A stretch of 64,000 bases of DNA from Actinomycetota bacterium (GTDB lineage Bacteria; Actinomycetota; Actinomycetes; Nanopelagicales; Nanopelagicaceae): positions 124,001 through 188,000 of the forward strand of contig WLOP01000001.1 in the NCBI GenBank assembly GCA_009699205.1, read 5' to 3'. A program made the position numbers and the translations under genes. Below the pieces are notes generated by a model. That model had not been told where the DNA came from. It saw only the letters and a list, made by a program, of their open reading frames with translations, and ran no database searches. Shown one piece after another: positions 17,301-27,108 of this stretch (positions within the stretch are counted from its first letter, which is position 1; every line of letters starts with the position of its first letter).

Positions 17301-18923
17301 ATGACCTATTCAGTCACTATGCCTGCTCTAGGCGAGAGCGTCAGCGAAGGCACTGTTACTCGCTGGCTCAAAGCTGAAGGCGACCATGTTGCAATCGACG
17401 AGCCACTCCTTGAAGTCTCTACAGACAAAGTCGATACCGAAATCCCGTCGCCTGTTGCCGGAATTCTCCAAAAGATTGTTGTAGGAATTGATCAGACAGT
17501 TTTAGTTGGCGCGGAATTGGCAATAATCGCAGATAGCGCGGCAGCTCCATCTACTCCACCTCCTGTAGCAGCTCCTGTAGCTGCGCCAGTTCTTCCAACT
17601 CCGGCCGCGGTTGTGGCTGCTCCCCCAGTTGTACCTGTTGCCGCTCCCGCCACCCAGAATTCAACAAACGGAACTGTGATTTCAATGCCGGCACTCGGTG
17701 AATCAGTTTCTGAAGGAACTGTTACTCGCTGGCTAAAAAATGTTGGAGATTCGGTTGCAATCGACGAAGCATTGCTAGAGGTATCCACCGATAAAGTTGA
17801 TACAGAAATTCCTTCGCCAGTTGCCGGAACTCTTCTCTCCATCGACGTTCAGGTTGATACAACAGTTCCTGTCGGTGCACGTTTAGCCCTCATCGGTACC
17901 TCTTCTGCTGTTGCTCCAGCGCCCGTAGTTGCAGCGCCCATAGTTGCAGCGCCCGTAGTTGCAGCTCCCGTAGTTGCAGCGCCCGTAGCACGTGTTACTT
18001 CGGAAAACGCTTACGTTACTCCACTAGTCAGAAAATTAGCTGCGCAACTAGGCGTCAATCTAGCCACACTCGTAGGAAGTGGAGTGGGCGGCAGAATTCG
18101 CAAAGAAGATGTGGAAGCAGCTGCAGTTAAGCCTGTTGCTGTGCAAGCACCTGTCGCAACTCCTTCGCGTCCGCAAGCAACGAGTACCCACATAGCTGGC
18201 TCCCCTTTGCGCGGCCAAACAATTACGATGTCTCGCCTTCGTAAAGTGATTGCCTCCCGAATGGTCGAATCACTACAAACCAGCGCGCAGCTCACCACTG
18301 TCGTTGAAGTTGATGTCACTAAAATTTCGCGCCTGCGCGATAACGCAAAAGGCAATTTTGAAATCCGTGAAGGCGTCAAACTCACCTTCCTACCATTCTT
18401 TGCAGTAGCTGTCTGCGAAGCGCTCAAGCAACATCCAGTGTTGAACTCATCTGTCGAAGGCGATCAAATTACATATCACGCCGCAGAACATCTAGGTATA
18501 GCAGTCGATACCGAACGTGGACTCCTCGTACCAGTTATCGCTAATGCAGGCGATCTCAACATGGGTGCAGTTGCCCGAAAGATTGCTGACCTTGCTCTAC
18601 GCACTCGTGAAAATAAAGTGAGCCCCGACGAACTTGGCGGAGGAACATTTACTCTCACTAACACTGGTAGTCGAGGAGCGCTTTTTGATACACCCATCAT
18701 TAATCAACCGCAGGTGGCAATCTTGGGCCTAGGTTCAATTGTTAAGCGCCCAATGGTTGTTAAAGGCGAAGATGGTGGCGAATCTATTGCAATTCGCTCA
18801 ATGGTTTACCTCGCACTCTCATACGACCATCGCGTTGTGGATGGTGCCGACGCCGCACGATTCCTCACCACTTTGAAAGAGCGTTTAGAAATTGGGTCAT
18901 TCGAGTCAGATCTAGGTCTTTAA
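17301..18923 (+). CDS. sucB: 2-oxoacid dehydrogenase E2 acyltransferase with two lipoyl domains (SucB/AceF type)
   Basis: A 540-residue dihydrolipoyl acyltransferase. Two lipoyl domains, each with the lipoylated Lys in EVSTDKVDTEIPSP, occupy roughly residues 3-75 and 125-200, separated by Ala/Pro/Val linkers. A peripheral-subunit-binding domain follows (VTPLVRKLAAQLGVNL and GSGVGGRIRKEDVEAA), then the catalytic domain ending in the active-site SYDHRVVDGADA. Whether it is the succinyl or acetyl transferase, or serves both complexes as in some actinobacteria, cannot be settled here. An AAGGGAGAAA site precedes the ATG; it lies 57 bases after lpd and abuts the next gene. lipB and lipA, needed to lipoylate it, are nearby. 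Confidence 0.94.
   Translation: MTYSVTMPALGESVSEGTVTRWLKAEGDHVAIDEPLLEVSTDKVDTEIPSPVAGILQKIVVGIDQTVLVGAELAIIADSAAAPSTPPPVAAPVAAPVLPTPAAVVAAPPVVPVAAPATQNSTNGTVISMPALGESVSEGTVTRWLKNVGDSVAIDEALLEVSTDKVDTEIPSPVAGTLLSIDVQVDTTVPVGARLALIGTSSAVAPAPVVAAPIVAAPVVAAPVVAAPVARVTSENAYVTPLVRKLAAQLGVNLATLVGSGVGGRIRKEDVEAAAVKPVAVQAPVATPSRPQATSTHIAGSPLRGQTITMSRLRKVIASRMVESLQTSAQLTTVVEVDVTKISRLRDNAKGNFEIREGVKLTFLPFFAVAVCEALKQHPVLNSSVEGDQITYHAAEHLGIAVDTERGLLVPVIANAGDLNMGAVARKIADLALRTRENKVSPDELGGGTFTLTNTGSRGALFDTPIINQPQVAILGLGSIVKRPMVVKGEDGGESIAIRSMVYLALSYDHRVVDGADAARFLTTLKERLEIGSFESDLGL
17919..17993 (+). repeat. 15-bp tandem repeat in the second interdomain linker of the E2 gene
   Basis: The 15-base unit GCGCCCGTAGTTGCA occurs four times in a row (17919-17978) with one-base differences, then a partial fifth copy. 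It encodes AlaProValValAla repeats of the flexible linker between the second lipoyl domain and the subunit-binding domain. Near-identical DNA suggests recent slippage, so copy number may vary between strains. Confidence 0.85.
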
Positions 18924-19820
18924 ATGCCAGCGCTCCAAAGAATTGTAGTCTCGGGATCTTCGGGACTTATCGGTGGGGCGTTAGTCGCTTATTTGAAATC
19001 CGAAGGACATACGGTTCAACGACTAGTGCGTCGGGCAACGGTTACACCTGATGAAATCACTTGGAATCCAAAGAATGGAACCGTTGACCTCGAAGCACTC
19101 GCGGGAGTAGATGCGGTAATTCATCTCGCTGGTGCAGGTGTTGGCGACAAACGCTGGACCAAAAGATACCGTAGCGAAATATTGAATTCACGTTTGCTTG
19201 GCACTACAACAATTGCTCAAGCAGTCGCAACAGTGAAACCAAAAGTTTTCATTTCTGCCAGCGCTATGGGTTGGTATGGAGAAACAGGCAATCGCGCTGT
19301 CACTGAATCAGATAGAGGCGGCGATGATTTCTTAGCCGCTGTATGCCACGAATGGGAGAATGCAGCAGATCTTGCTGGAGATGTCCGCACAGTAAAACTA
19401 CGTACAGGTTTAGTTTTGGACCCTACTGGCGGAGCACTCGGAAAAATGATTCCACTTTTTCGCTTCGGAATTGGCGGTCGGTTAGGTTCAGGCAAGCAAT
19501 GGTGGTCATGGATCACTCTTCACGATGTGGTCAGGGCAATTGCCTTCGCACTAGAAGCTCCGGTCGCCGGCCCAATAAATTTGACTGCACCTAACCCAGT
19601 GACCAATCAAGAATTCACCGCCGCCCTTGCGCGGGCAATGCACCGCCCCGCAATTTTTCCAGTGCCAAGTATCGCGCTAAGAATTGCATTCGGTGGCTTT
19701 GCCAGCGAGATGCTCGGTTCCAAGAAAGTTATGCCTGAAATTCTTACCAATGCAGGATTCACCTTTGATTACCCCCACATTGGAGCAGCCTTAGAAGTGT
19801 TGGTCGATAGCCAGGCTTAA
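18924..19820 (+). CDS. TIGR01777 / SDR39U1 family epimerase-like protein
   Basis: A 298-residue extended SDR protein. The N-terminal VSGSSGLIGGALVAYL is the nucleotide-binding glycine motif; ISASAMGWYGETGN holds the tyrosine region, VKLRTGLVLDPTGGALGKM and GSGKQWWSWITLHDVV are typical of this family, whose natural substrate is unknown. The ATG at 18924 directly follows the E2 stop codon, so the two are co-transcribed. It ends in a TTAA that it shares with the convergent MMPL gene. Confidence 0.88.
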   Translation: MPALQRIVVSGSSGLIGGALVAYLKSEGHTVQRLVRRATVTPDEITWNPKNGTVDLEALAGVDAVIHLAGAGVGDKRWTKRYRSEILNSRLLGTTTIAQAVATVKPKVFISASAMGWYGETGNRAVTESDRGGDDFLAAVCHEWENAADLAGDVRTVKLRTGLVLDPTGGALGKMIPLFRFGIGGRLGSGKQWWSWITLHDVVRAIAFALEAPVAGPINLTAPNPVTNQEFTAALARAMHRPAIFPVPSIALRIAFGGFASEMLGSKKVMPEILTNAGFTFDYPHIGAALEVLVDSQA

Positions 19821-22021
19821 CTATCTTTAAGTTTTGAGGGCCACCAAACTTTGCCACCGATATCGTGAACGAGAGATGGCACCAAAATCGACCGAACAAT
19901 AATCGTGTCGAGAAGTACCCCAAATCCGACTGCAAAGCCAAGTTCGGCAAGGAATACCAAAGGCAAAATCCCCAACACTGCAAAAGTTGCGGCTAGTACC
20001 ACACCAGCAGAGGTAATTACCCCGCCAGTCACCGTTAGCCCCTTAATGACTCCGGCACGTGTACCGATCTTTGCGCTCTCTTCGCGTACGCGAGTCATCA
20101 AGAAAATGTTGTAATCGATTCCCAGCGCTACAAGGAATACGAATGCAAATAGAGGGAATGAAGTATCGGCTCCTGGGAAGTGGAAGATGTTGTGGAAGAC
20201 AAGTTGGCACACCCCAAGAGTGGCAGCATAAGAAAGCACCACTGTCAGAAGTAATAAACCTGCTGCTACCAAACTACGTAGGAGAAGCGAAAGAATGATT
20301 CCAATCAAAACGAGAACTACCGGAATGATCAAACGATTATCGTGGCGTGAAGCTTGGTCAACGTCGTAGGAAACAGCGCTGCTTCCGCCTACCAAAATAG
20401 TTGGATCAATGGCGTGCACAACCTTGCGTAAAGTAGGAATCAATTCGCGAGCAGATACAGAATCAGGCGCAAAATCAAGAGTGGCGTTGAGGACTACATT
20501 GCCATCCATTACCTTCACTGCAGGAGTTGGCGCGCCAGAGACTAGTGCAGAAACACGGAGTGGTTCCACACTAGCGATTCCTGGAACTGCCACAAGAGCC
20601 GCAGTTACCTGACCTATTTGAGATTCCTTAACAATCACTTCAGTTGGTTGTCCTTCTCCACCTGGGAAGTGTGTAAGAAGAAGATCTTGGCCGACCACTG
20701 ATTCAGGTCGAGTGGTAAATGATTGCGAAGTTGAAAGGCCATTCGCTTGAAGAGTTGTTGCAAAACCAGCCAAGATTAAAAGCCCTGTTGCTGTAGCAAT
20801 CCAAAGTTTGCGGGGACGCTTTGCCACTTGAGCTCCAACTTTCGACCAGATGCCTTGCAAGTTAGCGTCAGCATCATCGAAGCGCGGAATTCGTGGCCAA
20901 AATATCCAACGACCAAAAACCACTAGTAGAGCGGGCAGGAGAGTCAGAATCGTGAGCATCGCAGAAACAATTCCAATCGCTCCAACTGGACCCAAACCTC
21001 TATTGCTCCCAAGATCGGACAGCAGCAGAACTAGCAAACTGATCGCAACAGTCGAACCCGAAGCTAAAATCGGTTCGAATACTCCCCTGTACGCCGCCTT
21101 CATCGCATCAAATCGTGAAGCATAGTGATGCAACTCCTCCCGATATCTAGCGATAAGCAAGAGCGCATAATCTGTTGCTGCACCCAGAACAAGAACTGAG
21201 AGAATCCCTTGGGATTGACCATTAAGTTTTATGAAATCGTTCTTAGTTAAAATATAGATAACTCCACCTGCGGTTGAAAGAGCAAAAACTGCAGATAACA
21301 GCGGCAGAATCCATAAAACAGGTGATCGATATACGAGTATCAAAATAAAAGAAACGACTCCCAGGGTTGCAAGCAAAAGACTGGAGTCAATTCCACCGAA
21401 CGCACCGAAAAGGTCGCTAAAGAGTGCGCCTATTCCCGTCACGTGGCTAACAAAACCATTTGCCTTAGCCCAGGCATTCATATCGGTACGAATTGTTTTA
21501 ATCATTGCAGTGAGTACTGGTTTATCGTTCTTCAAGAGCGCACCTGCAACATCAGAAGTTACTGGAAGATTGATCAAAATGGCTTTGCCATCAGTTGACG
21601 GGAAAGCGAAAAGTGAAGAACCTGGTACAAAATATTTCGAGAGTGGAACACCCGTATCTAATGTGCCTTTATAGGGGCTTAAATACTCAATGTTCTTGGA
21701 TGGAAGGGTCTGCAGGTGGGCGTTGATACTTGCCAACTTGGCAACATCGACGCTTCCCTCTAATAAAACTAGAGTGGGAATTTGAGTATTTGCGTCTTTG
21801 GAGAACCCAGCGATAATGAGTGAGGCCCTAGTTGATTCTGCGCTGTCGGGTAGAAATGCAGAGTTATCGTTCTCTTGAACGGTCGAAAGCTTGCCAAAGA
21901 GTGGGCCGAATACACCGCTTGCTCCAAACCAGATGAAAATGACCAAAATCGCGCTCCAGAATCTGCGACGGTTGGGTTTGCGCGGTTGTGACGCAAGGCT
22001 TACTCCTGTGGAATTCGACAC
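19817..22021 (-). CDS. MMPL/RND-family transporter
   Basis: A 734-residue membrane protein of the actinobacterial MMPL type. It has two repeats, each with one N-terminal helix, a large extracytoplasmic loop and five more helices (about 12 in total). Family motifs include GAATDYALLLIARYREEL in the first half and VALGIDYNIFLMTRVREE in the second, containing the Asp-Tyr pair needed for proton coupling. Such proteins export lipids, drugs or toxic compounds; the cargo is not known. GTG start at 22021 with AAAGG upstream. It is divergent from lipB and ends in a stop tetranucleotide shared with the epimerase gene. Confidence 0.92.
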   Translation of the reverse strand: MSNSTGVSLASQPRKPNRRRFWSAILVIFIWFGASGVFGPLFGKLSTVQENDNSAFLPDSAESTRASLIIAGFSKDANTQIPTLVLLEGSVDVAKLASINAHLQTLPSKNIEYLSPYKGTLDTGVPLSKYFVPGSSLFAFPSTDGKAILINLPVTSDVAGALLKNDKPVLTAMIKTIRTDMNAWAKANGFVSHVTGIGALFSDLFGAFGGIDSSLLLATLGVVSFILILVYRSPVLWILPLLSAVFALSTAGGVIYILTKNDFIKLNGQSQGILSVLVLGAATDYALLLIARYREELHHYASRFDAMKAAYRGVFEPILASGSTVAISLLVLLLSDLGSNRGLGPVGAIGIVSAMLTILTLLPALLVVFGRWIFWPRIPRFDDADANLQGIWSKVGAQVAKRPRKLWIATATGLLILAGFATTLQANGLSTSQSFTTRPESVVGQDLLLTHFPGGEGQPTEVIVKESQIGQVTAALVAVPGIASVEPLRVSALVSGAPTPAVKVMDGNVVLNATLDFAPDSVSARELIPTLRKVVHAIDPTILVGGSSAVSYDVDQASRHDNRLIIPVVLVLIGIILSLLLRSLVAAGLLLLTVVLSYAATLGVCQLVFHNIFHFPGADTSFPLFAFVFLVALGIDYNIFLMTRVREESAKIGTRAGVIKGLTVTGGVITSAGVVLAATFAVLGILPLVFLAELGFAVGFGVLLDTIIVRSILVPSLVHDIGGKVWWPSKLKDS

Positions 22022-22109
22022 GATGGGTGACCTTTCTGAGGGTTTTCTCCGGGCTCAATCGTTAATCGAGCTCTCCTGGCAGGTAAGAAGGTAATCCTAC
22101 CTTTAGGCT

Positions 22110-22772
22110 GTGGCAGTGCCAGTTAAGAATGCTCCCGCCGAGTCGCCCATCGCTTTTGCCAGAACTGGGGTACTCGACTACCAAAAGGCCTGGCAAATTC
22201 AGCGCACCATGCATAGCGAAATCGCCGATGGCCTGCGCCCTAATACTTTGATTCTCCTTGAACATCCATCCGTCTATACAGCCGGGCGCAGAACCCTGGA
22301 TTCCGAACGTCCCGTGGATGGGACACCAGTCATTGACGTAGATCGTGGCGGAAAAATCACGTGGCACGGCCCCGGTCAAATTGTGGGTTACCCCATTGTC
22401 CGGTTAGCAAAACGCCACGATGTAGTTGGCTTTGTTCGCGAAATTGAAACTGCTCTCATCGATGCGTGCAAAGAATTCGGAATCAACGCAGAAAGATACT
22501 GTGAGCGATCGGGTGTCTGGATCCGCGATAGTAAAGGCGATCGCAAAATCGCCGCAATAGGAATCCGTTTTGCCAAGGGCGTGACGATGCATGGGTTTGC
22601 ACTCAATGTGAATCCTGATTTGTCATCTTTTGATCGCATTATTCCTTGCGGTATTCCCGACGCAGATGTCACATCAATGTCTCAAGAATTGGATCGAGAA
22701 ATCACCGTCGAAGAAGTTGTGCCAGTGGTAGAGCGTCATATTTACGAAGCGCTGCAGCGGGTGAGCACATGA
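22110..22772 (+). CDS. lipB: Octanoyltransferase (lipoate biosynthesis)
   Basis: A 220-residue LipB that moves octanoyl from acyl carrier protein to lipoyl domains of E2 and H proteins. The family residues are in [33 protein letters not shown], and the catalytic pair in [22 protein letters not shown] (Lys) and [13 protein letters not shown] (Cys). A TACCTT element lies 6 bases before the GTG, so translation is probably leaderless from 22110. The 3' end overlaps lipA by 4 bases. Confidence 0.96.
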   Translation: MAVPVKNAPAESPIAFARTGVLDYQKAWQIQRTMHSEIADGLRPNTLILLEHPSVYTAGRRTLDSERPVDGTPVIDVDRGGKITWHGPGQIVGYPIVRLAKRHDVVGFVREIETALIDACKEFGINAERYCERSGVWIRDSKGDRKIAAIGIRFAKGVTMHGFALNVNPDLSSFDRIIPCGIPDADVTSMSQELDREITVEEVVPVVERHIYEALQRVST

Positions 22773-23701
22773 GCATCGCACCTGAAGGACGTAAATTATT
22801 ACGAATTGAAGCCCGTAACTCTCAGACCCCCATTGAGCGCAAACCTGAATGGATTAAAACCCGGGCAAAGATGGGGCCTGAATACACACGCCTACGCTCA
22901 TTAGTTAAATCAGAGGGCCTGCATACTGTGTGTCAGGAAGCAGCATGTCCCAATATTTTCGAATGCTGGGAAGATAGAGAAGCCACATTCTTAATTGGAG
23001 GCGAAGCTTGCACTCGACGTTGCGATTTTTGCAATATCGACACTGGCCGCCCGCAGCCGTTAGACCGAGATGAACCACGCAGAGTTGCCGAATCAATTAG
23101 AACAATGGATCTTGCTTACGCAACTATCACTGGTGTAGCCCGCGATGATCTCGATGACGAAGGTGCTTGGCTATATGCCGAAACTATTCGTAAAGTCCAC
23201 GAACTCAATCCCAACACCGGCGTTGAAATGCTCGCACCAGATTTCAGCGGAAATATTGATTTGCTCAACCTAGTATTTGAAACGAAACCTGAAGTTTTCG
23301 CACACAATGTTGAAACAGTCCCTCGAATCTTCAAGCAGATTAGGCCTGCATTTACTTACGAACGCTCTCTAGGTGTCATTACTGCCGCTCGAGATTTCGG
23401 GCTTATTACGAAATCAAATTTGATTCTAGGTCTCGGTGAAACTCGCGAAGAAGTGAGCCAAGCGCTAAAGGATCTCAATGCAGCTGGATGCGACTTGATC
23501 ACCATTACTCAATACCTGCGGCCATCACCTAAACATCACCCTGTCGAACGATGGGTGAAGCCTGAAGAATTTGTTGAACTTGCAGATGAAGCAACGGCAA
23601 TTGGTTTCTTAGGCGTTATGAGTGGACCATTAGTTCGTTCTAGTTTCCGCGCTGGACGTTTGTATAAGCAAGCAATGGCGGCAAAGGTCACTCATGGCTG
23701 A
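22769..23701 (+). CDS. lipA: Lipoyl synthase (radical SAM)
   Basis: A 310-residue LipA that inserts two sulfurs into the octanoyl chain. The radical SAM cluster motif CTRRCDFC is present, the auxiliary cluster cysteines are in [14 protein letters not shown], and the C-terminal RSSFRAG provides the conserved serine. The ATG at 22769 overlaps the lipB stop (ATGA); a longer frame inside lipB is not needed. Second gene of lipB-lipA-plsC-DUF4191. Its targets include the E2 protein encoded at 17301 and the glycine cleavage H protein. Confidence 0.97.
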   Translation: MSIAPEGRKLLRIEARNSQTPIERKPEWIKTRAKMGPEYTRLRSLVKSEGLHTVCQEAACPNIFECWEDREATFLIGGEACTRRCDFCNIDTGRPQPLDRDEPRRVAESIRTMDLAYATITGVARDDLDDEGAWLYAETIRKVHELNPNTGVEMLAPDFSGNIDLLNLVFETKPEVFAHNVETVPRIFKQIRPAFTYERSLGVITAARDFGLITKSNLILGLGETREEVSQALKDLNAAGCDLITITQYLRPSPKHHPVERWVKPEEFVELADEATAIGFLGVMSGPLVRSSFRAGRLYKQAMAAKVTHG

Positions 23702-24392
23702 CGTGGTATATCCCCCAATAATTTCAGCAGTTAAACTATTTTGGCGTTACTTGGGATTGAAAATTGATATCACGGGCGATGAAAATATCCCTCATGATGG
23801 CGGCGCAATACTCGCAATCAACCACATCAGTTATCTTGATTTCGCTCTAGCTGGAACCGCTGTATTACCAACCAAGCGTTACGTGCGATTTATGGCGAAG
23901 AAGGAAATCTTCGATAACAAAGTTGCAGGTCCTCTCATGCGCGGAATGCACCACATCAATGTCGACCGTGCTAACGGTTCTGCATCCTTTGTTGCCGCTC
24001 TTCGTGCGTTACGTTCTGGGGAGATCGTTGGCATCTTTCCAGAGGCCACGATCTCTAAGAGTTTCGAAATCAAAGAGATGAAAACTGGCGTTGTGCGCTT
24101 AGCTATGGGCGCTGGCGTCCCTGTAATTCCAGTCATTATTTGGGGAAGCCAACGAATTTGGACGAAAGGCGTCCCACGCAATCTCAAAAGAAATCGAACC
24201 CCCATCACAATCACCATCTGCGAACCCATGCTTTTCGAGAAGGATCAAGATGTCGCACTCGCTGAAAACGCTCTTAGGGCCAAGATGATCTCCACATTGC
24301 ACGAAATCCAGCGCAATTACCCCGATAGCCACGAAGGTCAACGTTGGGCTCCCCTACGTCTTGGTGGTAGCGCACCTGCTCCCCTAAACTAA
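23694..24392 (+). CDS. 1-acylglycerol-3-phosphate acyltransferase (PlsC family)
   Basis: A 232-residue acyltransferase with the HX4D box [10 protein letters not shown] near residue 43, a block around INVDRANGS, and FPEATISKS in place of the usual FPEGTRS. It likely adds the second acyl chain in phosphatidate synthesis at the inner membrane face. The start overlaps the end of lipA by 8 bases. This is one of two PlsC-type genes in the window (the other at 55372), and the Glu-Ala change in the third block suggests a distinct acceptor or acyl preference, although that is inference. Confidence 0.88.
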   Translation: MADVVYPPIISAVKLFWRYLGLKIDITGDENIPHDGGAILAINHISYLDFALAGTAVLPTKRYVRFMAKKEIFDNKVAGPLMRGMHHINVDRANGSASFVAALRALRSGEIVGIFPEATISKSFEIKEMKTGVVRLAMGAGVPVIPVIIWGSQRIWTKGVPRNLKRNRTPITITICEPMLFEKDQDVALAENALRAKMISTLHEIQRNYPDSHEGQRWAPLRLGGSAPAPLN

Positions 24393-24396
24393 AACC

Positions 24397-25086
24397 ATGG
24401 CAAATATTTTCAAGCGCAAGAACAAGGTCGCTGGCGAAACAAAAGAGCCTCGTTTCAAAACTATTCGCGAGGCCTATAGCGTTACCAAGAGCGTGAAACC
24501 TTGGATCGGTGCAGCCCTTGCCGCTATTTTTCTCGTTGTCTGGGTTATCGGAATTTCTCTTGGCGCCCTGTGGGGCCATCCGGTGTACGCGGCATTTGTA
24601 TCGCTACCCATGGCTATTTTGGCAGCTCTCTTCTTCTTCACCCGTGTTGCCGGACGCGCTGCTTACTCTTCCATTGAAGGACAGATGGGCGCAGGTGCAA
24701 GTGTCTTGATGGCAATTCGCAAGGGATGGACAACAACTCCAGCGGTTGCAGTCAATCGAAATCAGGAAATGGTTCACCGCTCTATTGGTCGAGCCGGAAT
24801 TGTTTTAGTAGGCGAAGGTGGATCAGGGGTTCGGGGATTGTTGCTCGATGAGAAAAAGAAAGTTGAACGTTTTGCTCCAGGTGTACCCGTGCACGAAGTA
24901 ATTATGGGCGACGAGAATGGACAAGTTCCTCTCCGCAAACTTCAACGCCATCTTGCTAAATTGCCGAAGAAATTAAGCGCTGCGCAAATGCGCGAAGTGC
25001 GCAACCGCCTCAAAGCTGTTGGCGGGCTTTCTATGCCAATTCCTAAAGGACCAATGCCAAAGAACGTTAAAGTTCCGAAACGCTAA
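24397..25086 (+). CDS. DUF4191 family membrane protein
   Basis: A 229-residue actinobacterial protein with two transmembrane helices at about 37-58 and 66-86, followed by a cytoplasmic domain with GRAGIVLVGEGG and VRGLLLDEKKKVERF, and a Pro/Lys-rich tail. It fits DUF4191, regularly found just after lipA; the function is unknown. The ATG is 4 bases after plsC and has TAAACT 6 bases upstream, so an internal leaderless promoter is possible. Stop shared (CTAA) with convergent RDD gene. Confidence 0.86.
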   Translation: MANIFKRKNKVAGETKEPRFKTIREAYSVTKSVKPWIGAALAAIFLVVWVIGISLGALWGHPVYAAFVSLPMAILAALFFFTRVAGRAAYSSIEGQMGAGASVLMAIRKGWTTTPAVAVNRNQEMVHRSIGRAGIVLVGEGGSGVRGLLLDEKKKVERFAPGVPVHEVIMGDENGQVPLRKLQRHLAKLPKKLSAAQMREVRNRLKAVGGLSMPIPKGPMPKNVKVPKR

Positions 25087-25439
25087 TTTCCTTTGTAAGC
25101 CAGCACCGTTCCGCTTAATCGTTCGTGTGGCGCACGCCCATCTTCATCAAAGGTTATTGCTGTCACGACTAAACAGAGCAAGAAAGTTCGCACGAGGGCC
25201 TGATAAGCGGTGGGAGCTCCTCTATCGGTAAACCTTTGCACGCGGATTCCTAGAACTCGCTGACCAGCTGAAGCTCCTTGAAGGGCCACAAGCACCCATA
25301 CTTCGAGGAAGAAAACTAAAAGCGGGCCAAACTGGCGAAATCCCCCGCTCTTTGGCAAGAGCGCCCACGCTACCGCCATCGACATAGCCCAATCCAAGGA
25401 GAGAGCACTCACTCTTGACCGCATTCCCACACGTCTCAT
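25083..25439 (-). CDS. RDD family membrane protein
   Basis: A 118-residue protein with about two to three transmembrane segments and RDD-family features: an Arg/Asp at the first helix (SALSLDWAMSMAVAW), then GQRVLGIRVQRF and a C-terminal DEDGRAPHERLSGT, the common HDxxAxTVV-like ending. The family's role is poorly known. The start at 25439 is supported by TAGGCT 7 bases upstream, the leaderless spacing; a 14-residue longer frame exists. Its place between DUF4191 and glnA is conserved in actinobacteria. Confidence 0.85.
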   Translation of the reverse strand: MRRVGMRSRVSALSLDWAMSMAVAWALLPKSGGFRQFGPLLVFFLEVWVLVALQGASAGQRVLGIRVQRFTDRGAPTAYQALVRTFLLCLVVTAITFDEDGRAPHERLSGTVLAYKGN

Positions 25440-25619
25440 AATCAGAAGCCTAAACCTAAAGCAGGTAAGAATCGCCCTCAATTTCTTAACATGGCTGTAA
25501 CACCGCAGTTATCACCTTTTGACCTTACAGACCTATCCTTACACCAGATTTAGAGCTCAAAGGCGAGCATATCGAGAGCGCTCCGCATCTTGCGGACCTG
25601 GTCGGTCAATGGGAGACAC

Positions 25620-27050
25620 ATGTTTAAGAACTCAGCAGAAATATTTGCATACATCAAGAAAGAAGATGTCAAATTAATTGACGTCCGATTTATTGATCTT
25701 CCCGGTATCCAACATCACTTCAACGTGCCCGTTGAATCATTCGACGAAGCAGTTTTCACTGAAGGTCTGATGTTTGATGGTTCATCTATTCGCGGTTTTC
25801 AAGCGATTCATGAATCGGATATGAAACTCCTTCCCGTTCCGGAATCAGCATTTATTGATCCATTCCGTAAAGAGAAGACCCTCATCATAAACTTCTCTGT
25901 TCACAATCCCGTTGACAATTCCGCATATAGCCGTGACCCACGTGGAATCGTCGCAAAAGCAGTTGAATTCATGCGCGGAACAGGAATTGCAGATACTGCA
26001 TTCTTCGCTCCAGAAGCAGAGTTCTATGTCTTTGATGCAGTTCGATTCTCCACAGGAATTAACGAAGCTTTCCACCACATCGATTCTTATGAAGGTGCCT
26101 GGAATACCGGCATCGAAAAAGATGCTGATGGAACTCCTAACCGTGGTTACCGCACTCGCGTCAAAGGTGGATATTTCCCAGTCTCCCCCACTGACCAATA
26201 TGCGGACCTTCGCGACGAAATGGTCATGAACCTAGGCAAGGTGGGCCTACTTGTTGAACGCGCACACCACGAAGTTGGTACAGCTGGTCAGATGGAGATC
26301 AACTACCGTTTCAGCGACATCCTGCATGCCGGTGATGACCTTATGAAATTTAAGTACATCATCAAAAACACTGCTTGGCAGGGTGGCAAAACCGCAACAT
26401 TTATGCCAAAGCCGCTCTTCGGAGATAACGGTTCAGGAATGCACGTTCACCAATCACTCTGGAAAGATGGCAAGCCACTCTTCTGGGGCGAAGGTTACGG
26501 AGATCTTTCTGACATGGCTCGTTGGTATGTCGGTGGATTGCTCAAGCACGCACCATCATTGCTTGCCTTCACTAACCCAACCGTTAACTCTTATCGCCGC
26601 TTAGTGCCTGGATACGAAGCACCTGTAAACCTTGTTTACTCGGCTCGTAATCGTTCGGCATGTATCCGCATTCCAATCACGGGTTCAAATCCAAAAGCCA
26701 AGCGCATTGAATTCCGTTGCCCTGATCCTTCTTCTAATCCATACCTAGCCTTTGCAGCAATGCTCATGGCTGGTCTTGATGGAATCATGAACAAGATCGA
26801 ACCACCACTACCGGTCGATAAAGATCTCTACGAATTAAGTGCGGAAGAAGCAGAATCAATTCCACAGGTACCAGGTTCACTTGACGCAGTACTTGATAAC
26901 TTGGAACGCGACAATGACTTCCTGACTCGTGGCGGCGTCTTCACAAAAGACCTCATCGATACATGGATTAAATTCAAGCGTGAATCAGAAGTTGATTATG
27001 TTCGCTTGCGTCCACATCCCGCAGAGTTCGAGCTCTACTTCGACCTCTAG
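25620..27050 (+). CDS. glnA: Glutamine synthetase type I
   Basis: A 476-residue GS-I that forms glutamine from glutamate, ammonia and ATP. Seen are the N-terminal [10 protein letters not shown] (the Asp50-like substrate loop), catalytic EAEFYVFD, the ATP-binding [16 protein letters not shown], the Glu flap region [23 protein letters not shown], and [15 protein letters not shown] with the tyrosine that is adenylylated in GS-I beta enzymes. The ATG at 25620 follows GGGAGACAC; the frame continues upstream without a protein-like sequence. The gene is monocistronic, ended by the hairpin at 27065. A small CCGC-ATCTT-GCGG hairpin sits in the leader. Confidence 0.97.
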   Translation: MFKNSAEIFAYIKKEDVKLIDVRFIDLPGIQHHFNVPVESFDEAVFTEGLMFDGSSIRGFQAIHESDMKLLPVPESAFIDPFRKEKTLIINFSVHNPVDNSAYSRDPRGIVAKAVEFMRGTGIADTAFFAPEAEFYVFDAVRFSTGINEAFHHIDSYEGAWNTGIEKDADGTPNRGYRTRVKGGYFPVSPTDQYADLRDEMVMNLGKVGLLVERAHHEVGTAGQMEINYRFSDILHAGDDLMKFKYIIKNTAWQGGKTATFMPKPLFGDNGSGMHVHQSLWKDGKPLFWGEGYGDLSDMARWYVGGLLKHAPSLLAFTNPTVNSYRRLVPGYEAPVNLVYSARNRSACIRIPITGSNPKAKRIEFRCPDPSSNPYLAFAAMLMAGLDGIMNKIEPPLPVDKDLYELSAEEAESIPQVPGSLDAVLDNLERDNDFLTRGGVFTKDLIDTWIKFKRESEVDYVRLRPHPAEFELYFDL

Positions 27051-27064
27051 AAGCTTAGTAAATA

Positions 27065-27094
27065 ACCCCCGTCAGGAAACTGGCGGGGGTTTTT
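27065..27094 (+). terminator. Rho-independent terminator after glnA
   Basis: ACCCCCGTCAG and CTGGCGGGGGT form an 11-bp stem with one G-U pair and a GAAA loop, followed by TTTTT. It lies 14 bases past the glnA stop and could also act on the convergent PTS operon, which ends at 27109. Confidence 0.95.
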
Positions 27095-27108
27095 GCTTAC
27101 TATTTTTA

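Noticed and set aside
25500-25620. GlnR-type site upstream of glnA
   Set aside because: A GTAAC with a partial partner occurs, but the spacing and second half do not fit the known GTNAC-N6-GAAAC pattern well.
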